Origin: Parachitinimonas caeni | GTDB lineage: Bacteria > Pseudomonadota > Gammaproteobacteria > Burkholderiales > Chitinimonadaceae | Assembly (NCBI RefSeq): GCF_030129945.1 | Contig: NZ_JARRAF010000010.1 | Location: 1-64,000 of the forward strand | Length of the DNA stretch: 64,000 nt | Direction of reading: 5' to 3' | Shown here: positions 1-9,418 of the stretch, one piece after another | How the letters are laid out: every line of letters starts with the position of its first letter | Position numbering within the stretch: position 1 is the first letter of the stretch | Notes under the pieces: generated by a model | Told to the model about the DNA's origin: nothing | The model's database searches: none | The model's input: only the letters and a program-made list of their open reading frames with translations | Program-made: the position numbers and the translations under genes

Positions 1-1066
1 CCGAGCCGAAACTCCAGCCGATATTGCCCAGGCCATTGCTGGTGAGCTTCTGATAGACCGCCGTCCAGTCGAGGCCCAGATCGCCGTTATCACTGGTCTG
101 CACCGACAGCACCTTCACATCCACCTGTACCTGCCGCGTCAGCGCCGCGTTTTCGCGCTCGATGTATTCCGCAATGCGCTCGACGGCGTCGCGGGTGTCG
201 GTGACGGACACGGTGCCGGTGGTCTGCGAAATCTCGGCTTTGCCGGCCGCCGTCAGCATGGCTTTGAGGGTGCGTTCGATGTTGCTCCAGAACTGCAGCT
301 TGGCGGTGGACGACACCTTGTTATCGCTGCTGCTACTGGCCGAGCCGCTGTTCGAGCCACTGCCGCTACCCGAGCTGGTGGCGGTGGCCGACTTCGAGAC
401 ATTCACCGTGGCATCGCCCTCGCCCGGTGGCAGCAGCAGCGTGAAGGTGCGGCTCTGCAGCCGGTAGAACTGCACCAGGCCATCGCGGTATTCCCACGAG
501 ATGCTGGCCTGGGCGGCGATCTTGTCGAGCAGGCCGCGTAGCGAGTCAGCACCGAGATAGCCGGTATACAAGGCATCGCGCTCGGTCTGGCTGATATTGC
601 CACCGCTTGATGGCCGGACCGTGGCCGCTGAAGGGGCGGCCGAGGGGGCGGCGGTGTAGACGTCCGGCTGGATGCGGATCATCACGCCACTGACCTTGGT
701 CAGCGCATCGGCCACACCGGCCAGCGTGGTTGGGTAGCGCAGGCTCAGCGAGTGCGGCTGGTCGAACACCGGTGGCAGTTGCTGATCAGGTGAGAGCTTG
801 ATGGCGCGGCTGCCGAGCCAGAAGCCATCAACCTTGCGGACCGGCCCGGCCTGCTTCTGCGCATAGTCGGCCTGCACGCTACGTTGCTGGGCGGTGTTCT
901 GGCTGTTGTCGGCCACAGATTTTTCAACCTGATGCTTGAGCTGCACCGAGCTGCAGGCGGTCAGCGCCAGCGCCGTGGCCAGACAGATGGCGCGCCGCAG
1001 GCCCGCATCGGGCGTAGGCCGGGCCGGGTGCTGGGCGCAGGCGGAAAGTGGTCTGGGTGTTTGCAT
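1..1066 (-). CDS. pilN: PilN-type secretin lipoprotein of a type IVb thin pilus, partial (3' end off window)
   Basis: About 355 N-terminal residues are visible, running off the left edge. The protein opens with a basic stretch, a hydrophobic segment and a lipobox (LTAC, followed by SS), so it should be an outer-membrane lipoprotein. A Ser/Gly-rich linker (about residues 210-240) precedes a domain with the NVSVTDTRDAVERIAEY-like secretin N-domain pattern, in which short subdomains come before the gated pore. In IncI plasmids PilN forms the outer-membrane channel for the thin pilus used in liquid mating. It lies 13 bp downstream of the TcpQ gene in the same operon. The C-terminal pore domain is not in the window, so the family call rests on the N-terminal half and on context. 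Confidence 0.8.
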   Translation of the reverse strand, partial: MQTPRPLSACAQHPARPTPDAGLRRAICLATALALTACSSVQLKHQVEKSVADNSQNTAQQRSVQADYAQKQAGPVRKVDGFWLGSRAIKLSPDQQLPPVFDQPHSLSLRYPTTLAGVADALTKVSGVMIRIQPDVYTAAPSAAPSAATVRPSSGGNISQTERDALYTGYLGADSLRGLLDKIAAQASISWEYRDGLVQFYRLQSRTFTLLLPPGEGDATVNVSKSATATSSGSGSGSNSGSASSSSDNKVSSTAKLQFWSNIERTLKAMLTAAGKAEISQTTGTVSVTDTRDAVERIAEYIERENAALTRQVQVDVKVLSVQTSDNGDLGLDWTAVYQKLTSNGLGNIGWSFGS

Positions 1067-1079
1067 GGTCATCCCCTTG

Positions 1080-1529
1080 TCACTGGGCCTTGGTGCCGGC
1101 CTCGACGATCCGCACCACGCGGTTGCCGTTGTACATCAGCGCATTCAGCGCGACGTCGGCCGCAGACAGCGAGGCAAACACGCCGCCGATGGCCTCTTCA
1201 AAGGTGCCGGTGAAGGTCGCCTCGTAGTTGATCGGGTATTCCACCGAGGCTTCCCACGCCACCTGCCAGCCGGCACGAGCCGCCCATTCGATCAGCGCCC
1301 GCCGCACCGTGCCGTGCTGGGGTCGCAGTACCCAGGTGGCTTCGGCCGGTGCTTCGGCCTTCATGGGCTCGGCCTTGGCGGTCGGGGCCGCAGCCGGGGC
1401 TGGCTTGGCGGCTTTGGCCGGCTTGGGCGCCTCGGCGCTGTCTTCGATGCTGAATCCCGCATGGACTGGCGTGGTCAGCCACAGCGCCAGTCCCACGGCC
1501 ATCCCGATCTTCCCCTTGCGCATCTTCAT
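1080..1529 (-). CDS. TcpQ-domain periplasmic pilus-assembly protein
   Basis: 149 residues. A signal peptide (about residues 1-24, ending VHA) is followed by an Ala/Pro/Lys-rich linker (30-65) and then a compact domain (about 66-145) of the toxin-coregulated-pilus Q type, with the typical pattern of Trp, RPQHGTVR, a WAxxAGW motif and FxGTFEEAI. TcpQ domains bind and stabilise pilus secretins, and are also found at the C-terminus of PilL in IncI plasmids. Its place directly before pilN fits that role. The fold assignment is from pattern recognition. Confidence 0.75.
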   Translation of the reverse strand: MKMRKGKIGMAVGLALWLTTPVHAGFSIEDSAEAPKPAKAAKPAPAAAPTAKAEPMKAEAPAEATWVLRPQHGTVRRALIEWAARAGWQVAWEASVEYPINYEATFTGTFEEAIGGVFASLSAADVALNALMYNGNRVVRIVEAGTKAQ

Positions 1530-1598
1530 GGCTCATCCCTTCCGCGACATCGTTTTCGAGTCATCCATCGCCGACGAGCTGCAAGCCCGCCCTGATCC

Positions 1599-2069
1599 TC
1601 ACTGCACCCCTGCCCAGGCCACTTCAACCGGGTAGTGGCGCGCCAGCCAGCGCCCCCAGACATCGGCCGCCGCAATCAACCGGCTGCGGTAGACGGCGTT
1701 GTAATACGGGGTGGCCGAGTGGTAGCGGGCGGCACGGCTCCACCAGTCGCCACGCCCTCCCCGCCGAACCTCATTCGCCAGCATCCAGCCCGCCAACTCG
1801 GCCGCGTAGCAGCCACGCAGTCGCAGGTCATCGGCGCGGATGCCATAACGCGCCAACCGGGGCAGATGTACGCTGTTGATCTGGAATTGCCCCAGATCGA
1901 CGCTGCCATCGCGGTTGGCCCGCACCTGGCCATGCCGTCCCGCCTCGACGCTGGCAATGGCCAGCAACACATTGGCCGGCACCCGCTGCCGGCGCGCCGC
2001 GGCGATCACGCAATCCACCGTAGCCGGGCGGGTGGCGTAGTAATCGGCAGGCAGATCGGCGGCATCCAT
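1599..2069 (-). CDS. Lytic transglycosylase (SLT family) of the conjugation/pilus module
   Basis: 156 residues from the chosen start. It contains the SLT signature: a catalytic Glu in LLAIASVEAG, then DLGQFQINS, and a late YHSATPYYNAVYRSR stretch. It should open the peptidoglycan locally so that the transfer apparatus or pilus can cross; VirB1 and PilT play this part in related systems. Two ATG codons are adjacent (2072 and 2069). An AAGGA lies 6 bases before the second, which I prefer. The open frame extends much further upstream, but only into the preceding gene. There is no obvious signal peptide at this start, so export is unproven. Confidence 0.75.
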   Translation of the reverse strand: MDAADLPADYYATRPATVDCVIAAARRQRVPANVLLAIASVEAGRHGQVRANRDGSVDLGQFQINSVHLPRLARYGIRADDLRLRGCYAAELAGWMLANEVRRGGRGDWWSRAARYHSATPYYNAVYRSRLIAAADVWGRWLARHYPVEVAWAGVQ

Positions 2070-2079
2070 CATCAGTCCT

Positions 2080-2625
2080 TCAAATCCACCAGCGTTCGTG
2101 CTGGAACCACCGCCAGAACAAGCCCGGCTCGAACAGGCGCCGCTGCTGCAGCTGCCAGTGGCGATAGCTGGCGCGTAACCCCAGCACCCACAGGTTGATC
2201 GACACCGCCGTCCAGGTCGCAAACGCCATCCAGCCCCCGGCGTCGTACAGTCGTGCGGTGCCAATGGCGAACAACAGCGCGGCCATCAGCAGATAAAAGC
2301 GGGCGCTGTAGCGAAAGTCGCGCTGACGGCGCCGTGCGGCGTCGGGCGCCTGGCGCAATTCGCGTCGCACGCTGCCCCGGTTGGCCTTCAGCGCCCGCTC
2401 GCACAGTGACTCGCGGCTAGCTGCCCGCACCGTGAAACCACAACCCGTGCAGCACCAGTCACCGTCACGCGCCATCAACCGGCCGTTATGGCAACGCCAG
2501 CACAGCGGTGCATTCAGGCTGCGGAGCCAGCTGACAAAGCTGCCGTTGCCCAGGCGCAGCAACTGGGTTCCGAACAAGGCACCGTGAAAGCGGCCAAACC
2601 AGCGTAGAAGTCGGGGAGCAGGCAT
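2080..2625 (-). CDS. Hypothetical zinc-ribbon membrane protein of the T4BSS operon
   Basis: 181 residues. Near the N-terminus is a CxxC...CxxC pair (CWRC at about 42-45, CCTGC at about 58-62) typical of a zinc ribbon. Two hydrophobic segments follow (about 110-128 and 131-150), and the tail is basic and Trp-rich. It starts with a TGATG overlap at the DotL stop and ends just before the transglycosylase, so it is translated with the transfer operon. I do not recognise a family. By position it could be an IncI TraX/TraW-like accessory, but nothing in the sequence proves that. Confidence 0.6.
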   Translation of the reverse strand: MPAPRLLRWFGRFHGALFGTQLLRLGNGSFVSWLRSLNAPLCWRCHNGRLMARDGDWCCTGCGFTVRAASRESLCERALKANRGSVRRELRQAPDAARRRQRDFRYSARFYLLMAALLFAIGTARLYDAGGWMAFATWTAVSINLWVLGLRASYRHWQLQQRRLFEPGLFWRWFQHERWWI

Positions 2626-4760
2626 CAGGCGGTCTCCTCGGCAATGTGGGCGATGATGTGTTGCAGGTTGTCGAGCTGTTCCTGCGGTGTGCTGGGCTCG
2701 GGCAAGGGTTCGCTCAAATAGAATTCGCGCAAGACTTCAAACGCAAAGGGCTCGACTGTCGGCTCGGTGTCCTGCCCGGCCTCGGCTTCGGGGGTGCTGT
2801 CGGCCCGTTCCTGCAGCCACTGCAGGAGCTGGTGGCCAGCATAGGCGACTTGATCAAGCAACTCGGCCAGCTCCAGCAACACCGGGTCAGGCCGTTCCCG
2901 CTGCAACTGCTCGGCAAACTCACCCGCTTCGAGGGCTTGCGCCAGCGCCGTGCGTTCAGCCGCCAAGGTATCGGCATCGCCTCGGGACGGCGGTTCGATC
3001 GGCAGAAAGCCGTTGGTGCGCATTTCACGCGGCGGATCGCTGGCGGTGTAGAAGGCCATGCTGCGGATGACGCGCACGCCGCCGCCCTTGCGCGACTTCT
3101 TGCCCACCAGAAAGGTGAATTCGCCGTTTTCCTGCTGGGCCAGATCGTCGTAATCGAGCCGGCCACGTTTTTCGACCTTCACCCCGCCTTCACGCTTGTA
3201 GCCATCGCCTTGGGCTTCATAACCGCCGATCACTGTCTCGTAGGCTTCCCCAGCCGCTTCCGACAATTTCTGCCAGGTATCGGACTGGCGGCCGCCCGTC
3301 ATCCGGCCCACGGCGCGGATATTGGTGTTCTCCCAGATCGCCTCGGCTTCTTCGGCACTGGCTTTCTTGAAACTGGAAAAATCCTGGCCGGCAAAGGTCA
3401 TCGAAAACGACAGGCTGCGCGCCTGTGCCGGCATCACGGCGGTGCCGGGGATGATGTAGTAACCGGCTTCGTCAAAGATGGTGTAGTAGGGAACCGCCGC
3501 ATTGGTGGGGCGGGAGTCGATGATTTCGCGCACCATGCCTTCGATGCGGTTGCCAAGCGCCCCGGCCATCATCTGCTTGACGCTGCCGACGATCAGCTTG
3601 CCCAGCATCTTCAGCGATTCGGGTGCCCGCTCCAGCGCTGGCAGCAGCACCACCAGACAGCGCCGGCCATAGACCACATCGAAGATATCCACCTCGCCGA
3701 CCCGCACCTTGAAGATATGGCCGTAGTTGAATGCGAGGTCGTTGAAGATGCGCGTCAGCTGCATGGTGATATAGCCATGCTGTTCGAGCGCCTTGGCGTC
3801 CTGCTTGCCCCGGTCTTCCTTGCGATAGCCGGGCAAGGTGGTGAAGTAGGCGCGCATCGGCGCCGCCACGGTGTCGAAGTCGGCGCCATAGCGGCCGTTG
3901 TGGCCCCAGACCAGCTCTTCCAGCCGGCCCAGATCGAAGTACTCGATAAAGGTTTCGGAATCGAGCACCAGATGGCCAAGGTCGCGCAGATACACCAGCA
4001 ACCGGGTCTGGGCCGCGACAAAGGTCATCGCCCTGCCCTTCCACATATCAGCGCCGCCGCCCGAGTCGTCCATCAGGCTGACGATCAGTTCGATCAGCAT
4101 GCCGGACGAGCCGACGGCCATCGGGTTGAGGGTGTTGGTGAGCTGGTCTTCCTGCCGGCCGATAAAGTCGCGGCCACTGGTGATGAAGTTGATGACGAGC
4201 AGATCGTCTTCACGGCCGAATTCGCGCATCAGCCGGAATACATCCTTCTGCAGCTTGGGGTCGCCCTTGCCGTCGATGTAGATAAAGCCGCTGTTCTGTA
4301 CCAGGGCATTGGCGACGATGCCGAGCAGGTATTCGGTCTTGCCGCTGCCGGTGGTGCCCAGCACCAGCTGGTGGGTGCGCAGATCGCTATTGCTGGCATA
4401 GACCTCTTCGTTGCTGCCGATTTCGCTGCCGAGGTAGGTCAAGCCTTCGCCCAGCTTGCCGTTGGCCGAGCCATCGCGCACCTTGGCCAGCAGCGGCACC
4501 CGGTAGGGAAATTCAAACTGGCGACCTTCCACCTTCAGGTAGCGGCGGTAATAGAGCCAGGCGGCCAACACCAATAACTCGCCCGAAAACGGCAGACGCA
4601 GGGTCAGGATCGCCAGCGCCGGGAAGGCCATCAGCCCGAACAGCGCACCCTGCCCGGTTTCGAGCCAGGCGGCGAGCTTGGCCCCGGCGCTGCGGGTATC
4701 CACCCGGCGCCGGCTGCTGGCGACTTCTTCGTGCTCCGATAATCCACGGTAATTGGCCAT
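2625..4760 (-). CDS. Type IV coupling protein, DotL/IcmO (TrbC of IncI) family
   Basis: 711 residues. Two N-terminal membrane segments (about 41-71) precede a large ATPase domain with Walker A GTTGSGKT (about 135-142) and a Walker B-like TIFDEAGYY. Coupling proteins recruit the relaxase-DNA complex to the type IV channel at the inner membrane. The C-terminal 100 residues are acidic and Glu/Leu-rich, as in DotL, where that tail binds adaptor proteins. I chose the start at 4760, 1 base after the DotO stop, because in-frame ATGs further upstream lie inside dotO. DotN is encoded two genes upstream, consistent with a DotL-DotN coupling complex. Confidence 0.85.
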   Translation of the reverse strand: MANYRGLSEHEEVASSRRRVDTRSAGAKLAAWLETGQGALFGLMAFPALAILTLRLPFSGELLVLAAWLYYRRYLKVEGRQFEFPYRVPLLAKVRDGSANGKLGEGLTYLGSEIGSNEEVYASNSDLRTHQLVLGTTGSGKTEYLLGIVANALVQNSGFIYIDGKGDPKLQKDVFRLMREFGREDDLLVINFITSGRDFIGRQEDQLTNTLNPMAVGSSGMLIELIVSLMDDSGGGADMWKGRAMTFVAAQTRLLVYLRDLGHLVLDSETFIEYFDLGRLEELVWGHNGRYGADFDTVAAPMRAYFTTLPGYRKEDRGKQDAKALEQHGYITMQLTRIFNDLAFNYGHIFKVRVGEVDIFDVVYGRRCLVVLLPALERAPESLKMLGKLIVGSVKQMMAGALGNRIEGMVREIIDSRPTNAAVPYYTIFDEAGYYIIPGTAVMPAQARSLSFSMTFAGQDFSSFKKASAEEAEAIWENTNIRAVGRMTGGRQSDTWQKLSEAAGEAYETVIGGYEAQGDGYKREGGVKVEKRGRLDYDDLAQQENGEFTFLVGKKSRKGGGVRVIRSMAFYTASDPPREMRTNGFLPIEPPSRGDADTLAAERTALAQALEAGEFAEQLQRERPDPVLLELAELLDQVAYAGHQLLQWLQERADSTPEAEAGQDTEPTVEPFAFEVLREFYLSEPLPEPSTPQEQLDNLQHIIAHIAEETA

Positions 4761-4761
4761 G

Positions 4762-7700
4762 TCATTGCCCATCCCGCAGGTATTCGGCCACCAGCTGGTT
4801 GGCCAATTCTTCAACGGCTGAATTCAGCTGCTCCTCATCCAGAAAATCCGACTGGTTGAACAGGTTTTCGCGCATTCGCTCCAGATAGGCTTTGCACGAG
4901 CCCGAGGGAAAGCGCTTGGCCAGCAGCTCGCGGGCTTCGCGCGTGCCCATACGGCGATAAAGCAGTGAGCGCAGCTTGCGGTCTTCGGCCGTGGTCGAGA
5001 GCGCCCACAGCCGCTTGGCGCCACAGGTGAGGGTAAACAGGTGGCTGTATTGCTTGGTTTTGGTGACAAAGCGCGCCAGCATGGTGGCACCATCTTTGTT
5101 CGCGCCTGTGACATAGCGCTGCAGCGCGCTGTTTTCGACCTCACTCAAGCCGATGGTGTCGCGGGCGTACTGGCGCGTCTGCTCAGTGCCCGAATCGAGA
5201 ATGAAGATCGACGTGGCGATTTTCGACAAACCGCCAAAATCTTCCAGAATCTGCGAGGCGAGCACGATTTCGAGGTTCCACTTACGGGCCTCGCGGCCGT
5301 CGGTCATGATCTGTTCCTGCAACATGGCGTGGCCGCCCGTCTTGTGGAACTCGTCGTAGCAGATGACCTTGTAGTCTTCGGCAATCTCGTCGGTCAGCCG
5401 GGTGTAATGGGCCAGATAACGGGGCGGCACCAGTGCTGTGTCTTCGCGTGAAATCGCCACCTTCTTCAGGAAGGACTGGCGGGCGATCATGTACATCAGC
5501 GCCGCCTGTTTCTTGGTCGCGGCCGAGCCGACCTGCACCACGTCCTGCAAATCAAGCGACATCACCCGCGACTCGCCCAGATCAAAGCTGGTGGGTTTGC
5601 TGAAGATGGGGTAGTCGTTGATCGCCTCGCTGATCATGGTCATGAACAGCCGGGGCAGGCTCTGGCCGGCGCTGGTGGCGCGGTCGCCGTAGTCTTCCTG
5701 AATATCGGGCGTGGCGGCGATGCCAATGGCGATGTCCAGCGTCGGCACCGCATAGCGTTGGGCGCGCTGGGCGCCGTAGATATCGCCGGCGTCGAACAGG
5801 GCGTCCACGATGTCCCACCACTTGGTCGCCTGCCGGATCTCGACCCGCGCCCGCTCAATGGCTTCATCGACTTCCTGATCCAGCCCCGGAATGTAGTTTT
5901 GCGGCCGGCCCCGTGTTTCGCGGTCGGACACCGAGCGGTACACCGAATCGACGATGCGACCGACAAAGCCGCTCATGCCGTCATAGGGCACGCCATCGCG
6001 CTCGGGCGGTGTGGCCAGCATCACCAGGAAGTTGATCAGAAACTGCCGGTCTCGCGGCAGCGGATTGCGCAGGCCGATATGGGTATCGAAGGGGTTGATG
6101 GCGTAATCGGCCGTGTTCTGGATGCGCTTGTACACCGCCAGATGCTTGCGGTCTTTGGGCAGGGCATCGGCAATCAGATCAATAAAACCCGCCGACGAAA
6201 TACCGATGTCGATGATGCAGATATAAGGTAGCCGCGTCAGGCCCGGCATCAGGCAGCTATCGACATTGTTCGAGTTCATCATCACCGACTTGCCGGAGCC
6301 CGGTTTGCCGGCAATCAAGGTGATCCAGGTCGATTGATCGCTGGAAAAGCGCTGATAGCGCATCAGCTTGCCATCGAGGCTGCGGTAGAGCGTGGAGCCG
6401 AGCTTGAACGGGCTGGTCGGCCGGGTCAGCGGCAGCAGATAGACTGCATCGTAAAGCGGTGCCGCCGCCGGGTTGCCGATGTGCTTGTACGACAGCCCCA
6501 CGGCTGTTGACTGGAAAGCCAGCAGCGGATGCCCCGACTTCTCGACCACCTTGCCGCCACCCCAGGCTTCGAGCGACTTGATCAGCTTGCGCTTGCGCAG
6601 GCTCAGTTCCTTGTCCTCGCCCAGCCGGGCCCAGGTCAGCGCCGAGATACGCAGCTTGACCAGAGTACCGCCATCGCGCCGGAACTCGCCCAGTGCCTTG
6701 GCCGCTGAATTCAGATTGCGGTTCTGCTCGCTGGTAAAGCCGAGGATGCTCGAAAACACCGTCTTCAGCCCGAGCACCGACATGCCATCGCCTTCGAGCA
6801 TGAACGACAGGGCGTAAGGCACCGACCGCTTGCGACCGTTCTCGACGGTTTCGGCCTTGTTCAGATCGTTGAACAGCGCGGTGAAGGTCTTGGGTTCGTT
6901 GGGCGGCAGCTCGAACAGCACTGGCGCAAACACTCGTGCCCCCAGCCGAACCGTGTTGGGGTCGGGCAATACCGGGTTGCCATGCCGGCCGATTTCAGCA
7001 TCGAGTGTCATCACCTGCTGGGCGATGGAGGGTGGCAACAGCTCACTGGCATCGCGCCGGTTGGCATTTTTCTTCCAGCGGATCACCGGCCGGTCGCCCG
7101 GCAACTGCGGTTTCCAGCGCGGGTCAACACTATCCGGGTAAACCGAACGTTTGATCGCCCGCACCATGCCGTGCACGTCAAACTCATCGACCATGAAGTC
7201 GAGCATGCGCAGATCTTCCACTACCTTGCGTACAAAACCGATGTGCCGGTCGTAGAGAAAGCGCACCGGCCGCAAGGGGTTTTGCGCGTTTTTCAGTGCG
7301 GGCAATTTGTGTTGTTTGGCCAGCGCCCGCTTTTCTTCGGCATCAATGCGGGCTTCGGCCGGGTCAAGCAGTAGCGGTCGTGACCACAATACGCAGTGCA
7401 GGGTTTCGTCGTAGAGGTAGGCCGATAGCTTGTCGGCGGTTTCATCGACCAGATCGACGACATCAAGATTCAGATAGGCCGCCGTGTCTTTCTGCGGCGC
7501 AATCGCCTCGTTCAGCAGCTCGGTCGGGTCGATATCGCGCCGGAACACCACCTGAATCTGGTGGCCCCGGCTGCGCATGAAAGGCGTCAGTGCGCCTTCC
7601 AGCCTTTGGGCGATTTCCTGAAAGTGGGCACTCGACAGCAGGGTTTTCACCCCGAGGATGCGGATCACCGTGGCGAGCGAACCATCGTTGGCCACCAGCA

Positions 7701-7797
7701 CGTTGTCGTCGATGGTTTCGATATCGCAATAATCGACCACCTCGGTGCGCAACACCGACAACAGGCTGATAACGACAGCTTCCAGCTCGGCCAGCAT
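4762..7797 (-). CDS. Type IVB secretion ATPase DotO/IcmB (TraU of IncI)
   Basis: 1011 residues, the usual size for DotO/TraU, the VirB4-like ATPase that energises type IVB secretion from the cytoplasm. Walker A GKPGSGKS lies near residue 500 and a Walker B ICYDEFHK near residue 825. The N-terminal third is the family-specific region. A GGGAGG ribosome site precedes the ATG. It follows the DotN gene by 2 bases and is followed directly by the coupling protein, so the whole set is one transcription unit. Confidence 0.9.
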   Translation of the reverse strand: MLAELEAVVISLLSVLRTEVVDYCDIETIDDNVLVANDGSLATVIRILGVKTLLSSAHFQEIAQRLEGALTPFMRSRGHQIQVVFRRDIDPTELLNEAIAPQKDTAAYLNLDVVDLVDETADKLSAYLYDETLHCVLWSRPLLLDPAEARIDAEEKRALAKQHKLPALKNAQNPLRPVRFLYDRHIGFVRKVVEDLRMLDFMVDEFDVHGMVRAIKRSVYPDSVDPRWKPQLPGDRPVIRWKKNANRRDASELLPPSIAQQVMTLDAEIGRHGNPVLPDPNTVRLGARVFAPVLFELPPNEPKTFTALFNDLNKAETVENGRKRSVPYALSFMLEGDGMSVLGLKTVFSSILGFTSEQNRNLNSAAKALGEFRRDGGTLVKLRISALTWARLGEDKELSLRKRKLIKSLEAWGGGKVVEKSGHPLLAFQSTAVGLSYKHIGNPAAAPLYDAVYLLPLTRPTSPFKLGSTLYRSLDGKLMRYQRFSSDQSTWITLIAGKPGSGKSVMMNSNNVDSCLMPGLTRLPYICIIDIGISSAGFIDLIADALPKDRKHLAVYKRIQNTADYAINPFDTHIGLRNPLPRDRQFLINFLVMLATPPERDGVPYDGMSGFVGRIVDSVYRSVSDRETRGRPQNYIPGLDQEVDEAIERARVEIRQATKWWDIVDALFDAGDIYGAQRAQRYAVPTLDIAIGIAATPDIQEDYGDRATSAGQSLPRLFMTMISEAINDYPIFSKPTSFDLGESRVMSLDLQDVVQVGSAATKKQAALMYMIARQSFLKKVAISREDTALVPPRYLAHYTRLTDEIAEDYKVICYDEFHKTGGHAMLQEQIMTDGREARKWNLEIVLASQILEDFGGLSKIATSIFILDSGTEQTRQYARDTIGLSEVENSALQRYVTGANKDGATMLARFVTKTKQYSHLFTLTCGAKRLWALSTTAEDRKLRSLLYRRMGTREARELLAKRFPSGSCKAYLERMRENLFNQSDFLDEEQLNSAVEELANQLVAEYLRDGQ

Positions 7798-7799
7798 GG

Positions 7800-8390
7800 C
7801 TACGCCCTCCCGGCTTCGAGCCGTCGCCAGTCTTCAATCTCACGACGGAAGGCCGAGGCCAGCGGCACCAGCCGCAAGCCATCGAGCGCCCGTTCGATCT
7901 CATCACAGGCGGCTTCGCTCTCGGCGGCAGCCAAGTCGGCAAAGATGGCCGGGTAGATCGCCGCTTCGCCATAGCGCAGCGCCAGCCGTGCCACACCGCG
8001 TTCAAGCCGTGCCGACAGCTCTTCCGCCAGCCGGCGCCGCCCCGGCTGGGGATGGTCCGCATCGAGCCAGGCCCGCCGGGCCAGCAGGTTGATCTGCCAC
8101 TGCTGCAGCTCGGGCAACCACGCCAGCCGTGCCAACCCCATCACTCCGGCCGCGACAGGATGCGCTGCCAGCCGGCACAAGGCACAAGCCAGGGCCAGAT
8201 TGTGCGCATCGCGGTTGCGGGCATTGCCATCACGGAACACCACCCCCCGATGCGGCCCGGTCGGCTCGCCACAGAACGCGCACACCTCGCCAGCCTCTTC
8301 CAGCCAGCGCCGCAACGGCGCCGGCACTGGCCGGGTCAGGCCCAGCACGCCCCGATAGTGTGTGAGAGTGGGGGTGGTGAGGTGGGTCAT
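7800..8390 (-). CDS. DotN/IcmJ (TraT) family HNH-like zinc protein
   Basis: 196 residues. A CAFCGEP and a CALC motif, with RDAHNLALAC between, form an HNH-like zinc-binding core (about residues 37-75). In Legionella, DotN/IcmJ has this fold without nuclease activity and joins the DotL coupling complex. Position is decisive: IcmJ is encoded between IcmD and IcmB in Legionella, and here the gene sits between the matching homologues. The C-terminal half is Ala/Arg/Leu-rich helix. An active HNH nuclease is the alternative, but the operon position argues against it. Confidence 0.7.
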   Translation of the reverse strand: MTHLTTPTLTHYRGVLGLTRPVPAPLRRWLEEAGEVCAFCGEPTGPHRGVVFRDGNARNRDAHNLALACALCRLAAHPVAAGVMGLARLAWLPELQQWQINLLARRAWLDADHPQPGRRRLAEELSARLERGVARLALRYGEAAIYPAIFADLAAAESEAACDEIERALDGLRLVPLASAFRREIEDWRRLEAGRA

Positions 8391-8394
8391 GGCA

Positions 8395-8766
8395 TCAGCC
8401 CGTTACGGTATTGCGCATCACCACGGTAATCGTCGATATACCCAGCATCGCCCCGCCGATAAATAAACCGACAATGGCCGAAGCGGGCTTTTCCCGCTCG
8501 TCTTTTGACGACTTATAAAGCTGGTAAAGTGAATACCCCACAATCAAGAATCCTACCAGCGCTGCCACAGTTAACAGCAGATCATAAATATCATTGCTGG
8601 CTGTTTTTAAATTACCGGTAATAGAACCTAGTTTTTTTTCTTTTCCTGCGTCATTTAACTCCCCCTGCAAAGTCTTCTTGCTTTCATCGGCCCAGGCTGC
8701 ACTACTGCCAAGCAAGATCATGTAAAAAACCATATTTCGCCAAATGGCATTCAGATAATGGAACAT
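8395..8766 (-). CDS. DotP/IcmD (TraR) family small inner-membrane protein
   Basis: 123 residues from the chosen start. It has an N-terminal hydrophobic signal (YMILLGSSAAWA) and two later membrane segments (about 63-82 and 94-112), the architecture of IcmD/TraR. A longer reading frame starts at 8802 with an ATGA overlap on the preceding stop. However, an AAGGAGG sits 6 bases before the ATG at 8766, and the signal peptide begins there, so I use 8766. The base composition is more AT-rich than its neighbours. The call rests on size, topology and gene order. Confidence 0.65.
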   Translation of the reverse strand: MFHYLNAIWRNMVFYMILLGSSAAWADESKKTLQGELNDAGKEKKLGSITGNLKTASNDIYDLLLTVAALVGFLIVGYSLYQLYKSSKDEREKPASAIVGLFIGGAMLGISTITVVMRNTVTG

Positions 8767-8798
8767 TTCAACCTCCTTGTTGGCACAGGTCGCATACT

Positions 8799-9380
8799 TC
8801 ATTTCACATCAAACACCCAGGTAATCAGATTAAAGCCGGTGGTGTTATTCAAAACGATGGCCAGGTCTTGCACGTATACACAGAGTACGCCGCCAATCAT
8901 GAAGGTCACCGCCTGGCCGATGGTGGCGCTGCCGGTGCCGTTGTAATAGCGGTTGAGCAGAATCAGCCCGCGTAGCATGGCGACTAATCCGACTATCCGC
9001 AAAAACAGCAAAATGCCGATTTTGGCCGCCTTGGTTTTATCGGCCGAATTCGAGGCATCGCTCACGCCATATAGAAATGCCGAATTCAATTGGCTGGGGG
9101 TATCAAACAGGGTGTTACCCAGAATGCCGGTAAAGGTGGCAAATGACACCAGCGCCCCGCCAATCAGTAGCTGTATTACTTTTCCCGATAAACTCGGCTG
9201 TTTATGGCCCATGAATTTACCGGACGATAACGAACCCAGGCTCACCAGCGAATCGAATATCAAATACAAACCAAATAGCGGGCCCAATGCACCGAGCAAA
9301 TCGAAGACGCCTTCGAATTCTTTGGCGACATTGATAAAGATGGTAAAGAAATCAGATTCTTTTGCCATGTCCCGGCCCAT
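8799..9380 (-). CDS. DotE/IcmC (TraQ) family inner-membrane protein
   Basis: 193 residues with four hydrophobic segments (about 27-48, 72-90, 122-142, 152-172). This is typical of the DotE/IcmC/TraQ polytopic subunit of type IVB systems, which is probably part of the inner-membrane channel. It lies between DotF and DotP homologues, as in Legionella and R64. A second in-frame ATG at 9368 is an equally good start; neither has a strong ribosome site. Confidence 0.65.
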   Translation of the reverse strand: MGRDMAKESDFFTIFINVAKEFEGVFDLLGALGPLFGLYLIFDSLVSLGSLSSGKFMGHKQPSLSGKVIQLLIGGALVSFATFTGILGNTLFDTPSQLNSAFLYGVSDASNSADKTKAAKIGILLFLRIVGLVAMLRGLILLNRYYNGTGSATIGQAVTFMIGGVLCVYVQDLAIVLNNTTGFNLITWVFDVK

Positions 9381-9418
9381 TTATGGCTAATTGAGTAACA
9401 CGCTGCCCTCACCTACGG

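Noticed and set aside
2646-4577. Long open frame of 643 codons on the plus strand
   Set aside because: It is antisense to the coupling-protein gene, has His/Gln/Ala-rich shadow composition and no domain; dotL motifs on the other strand are clear.
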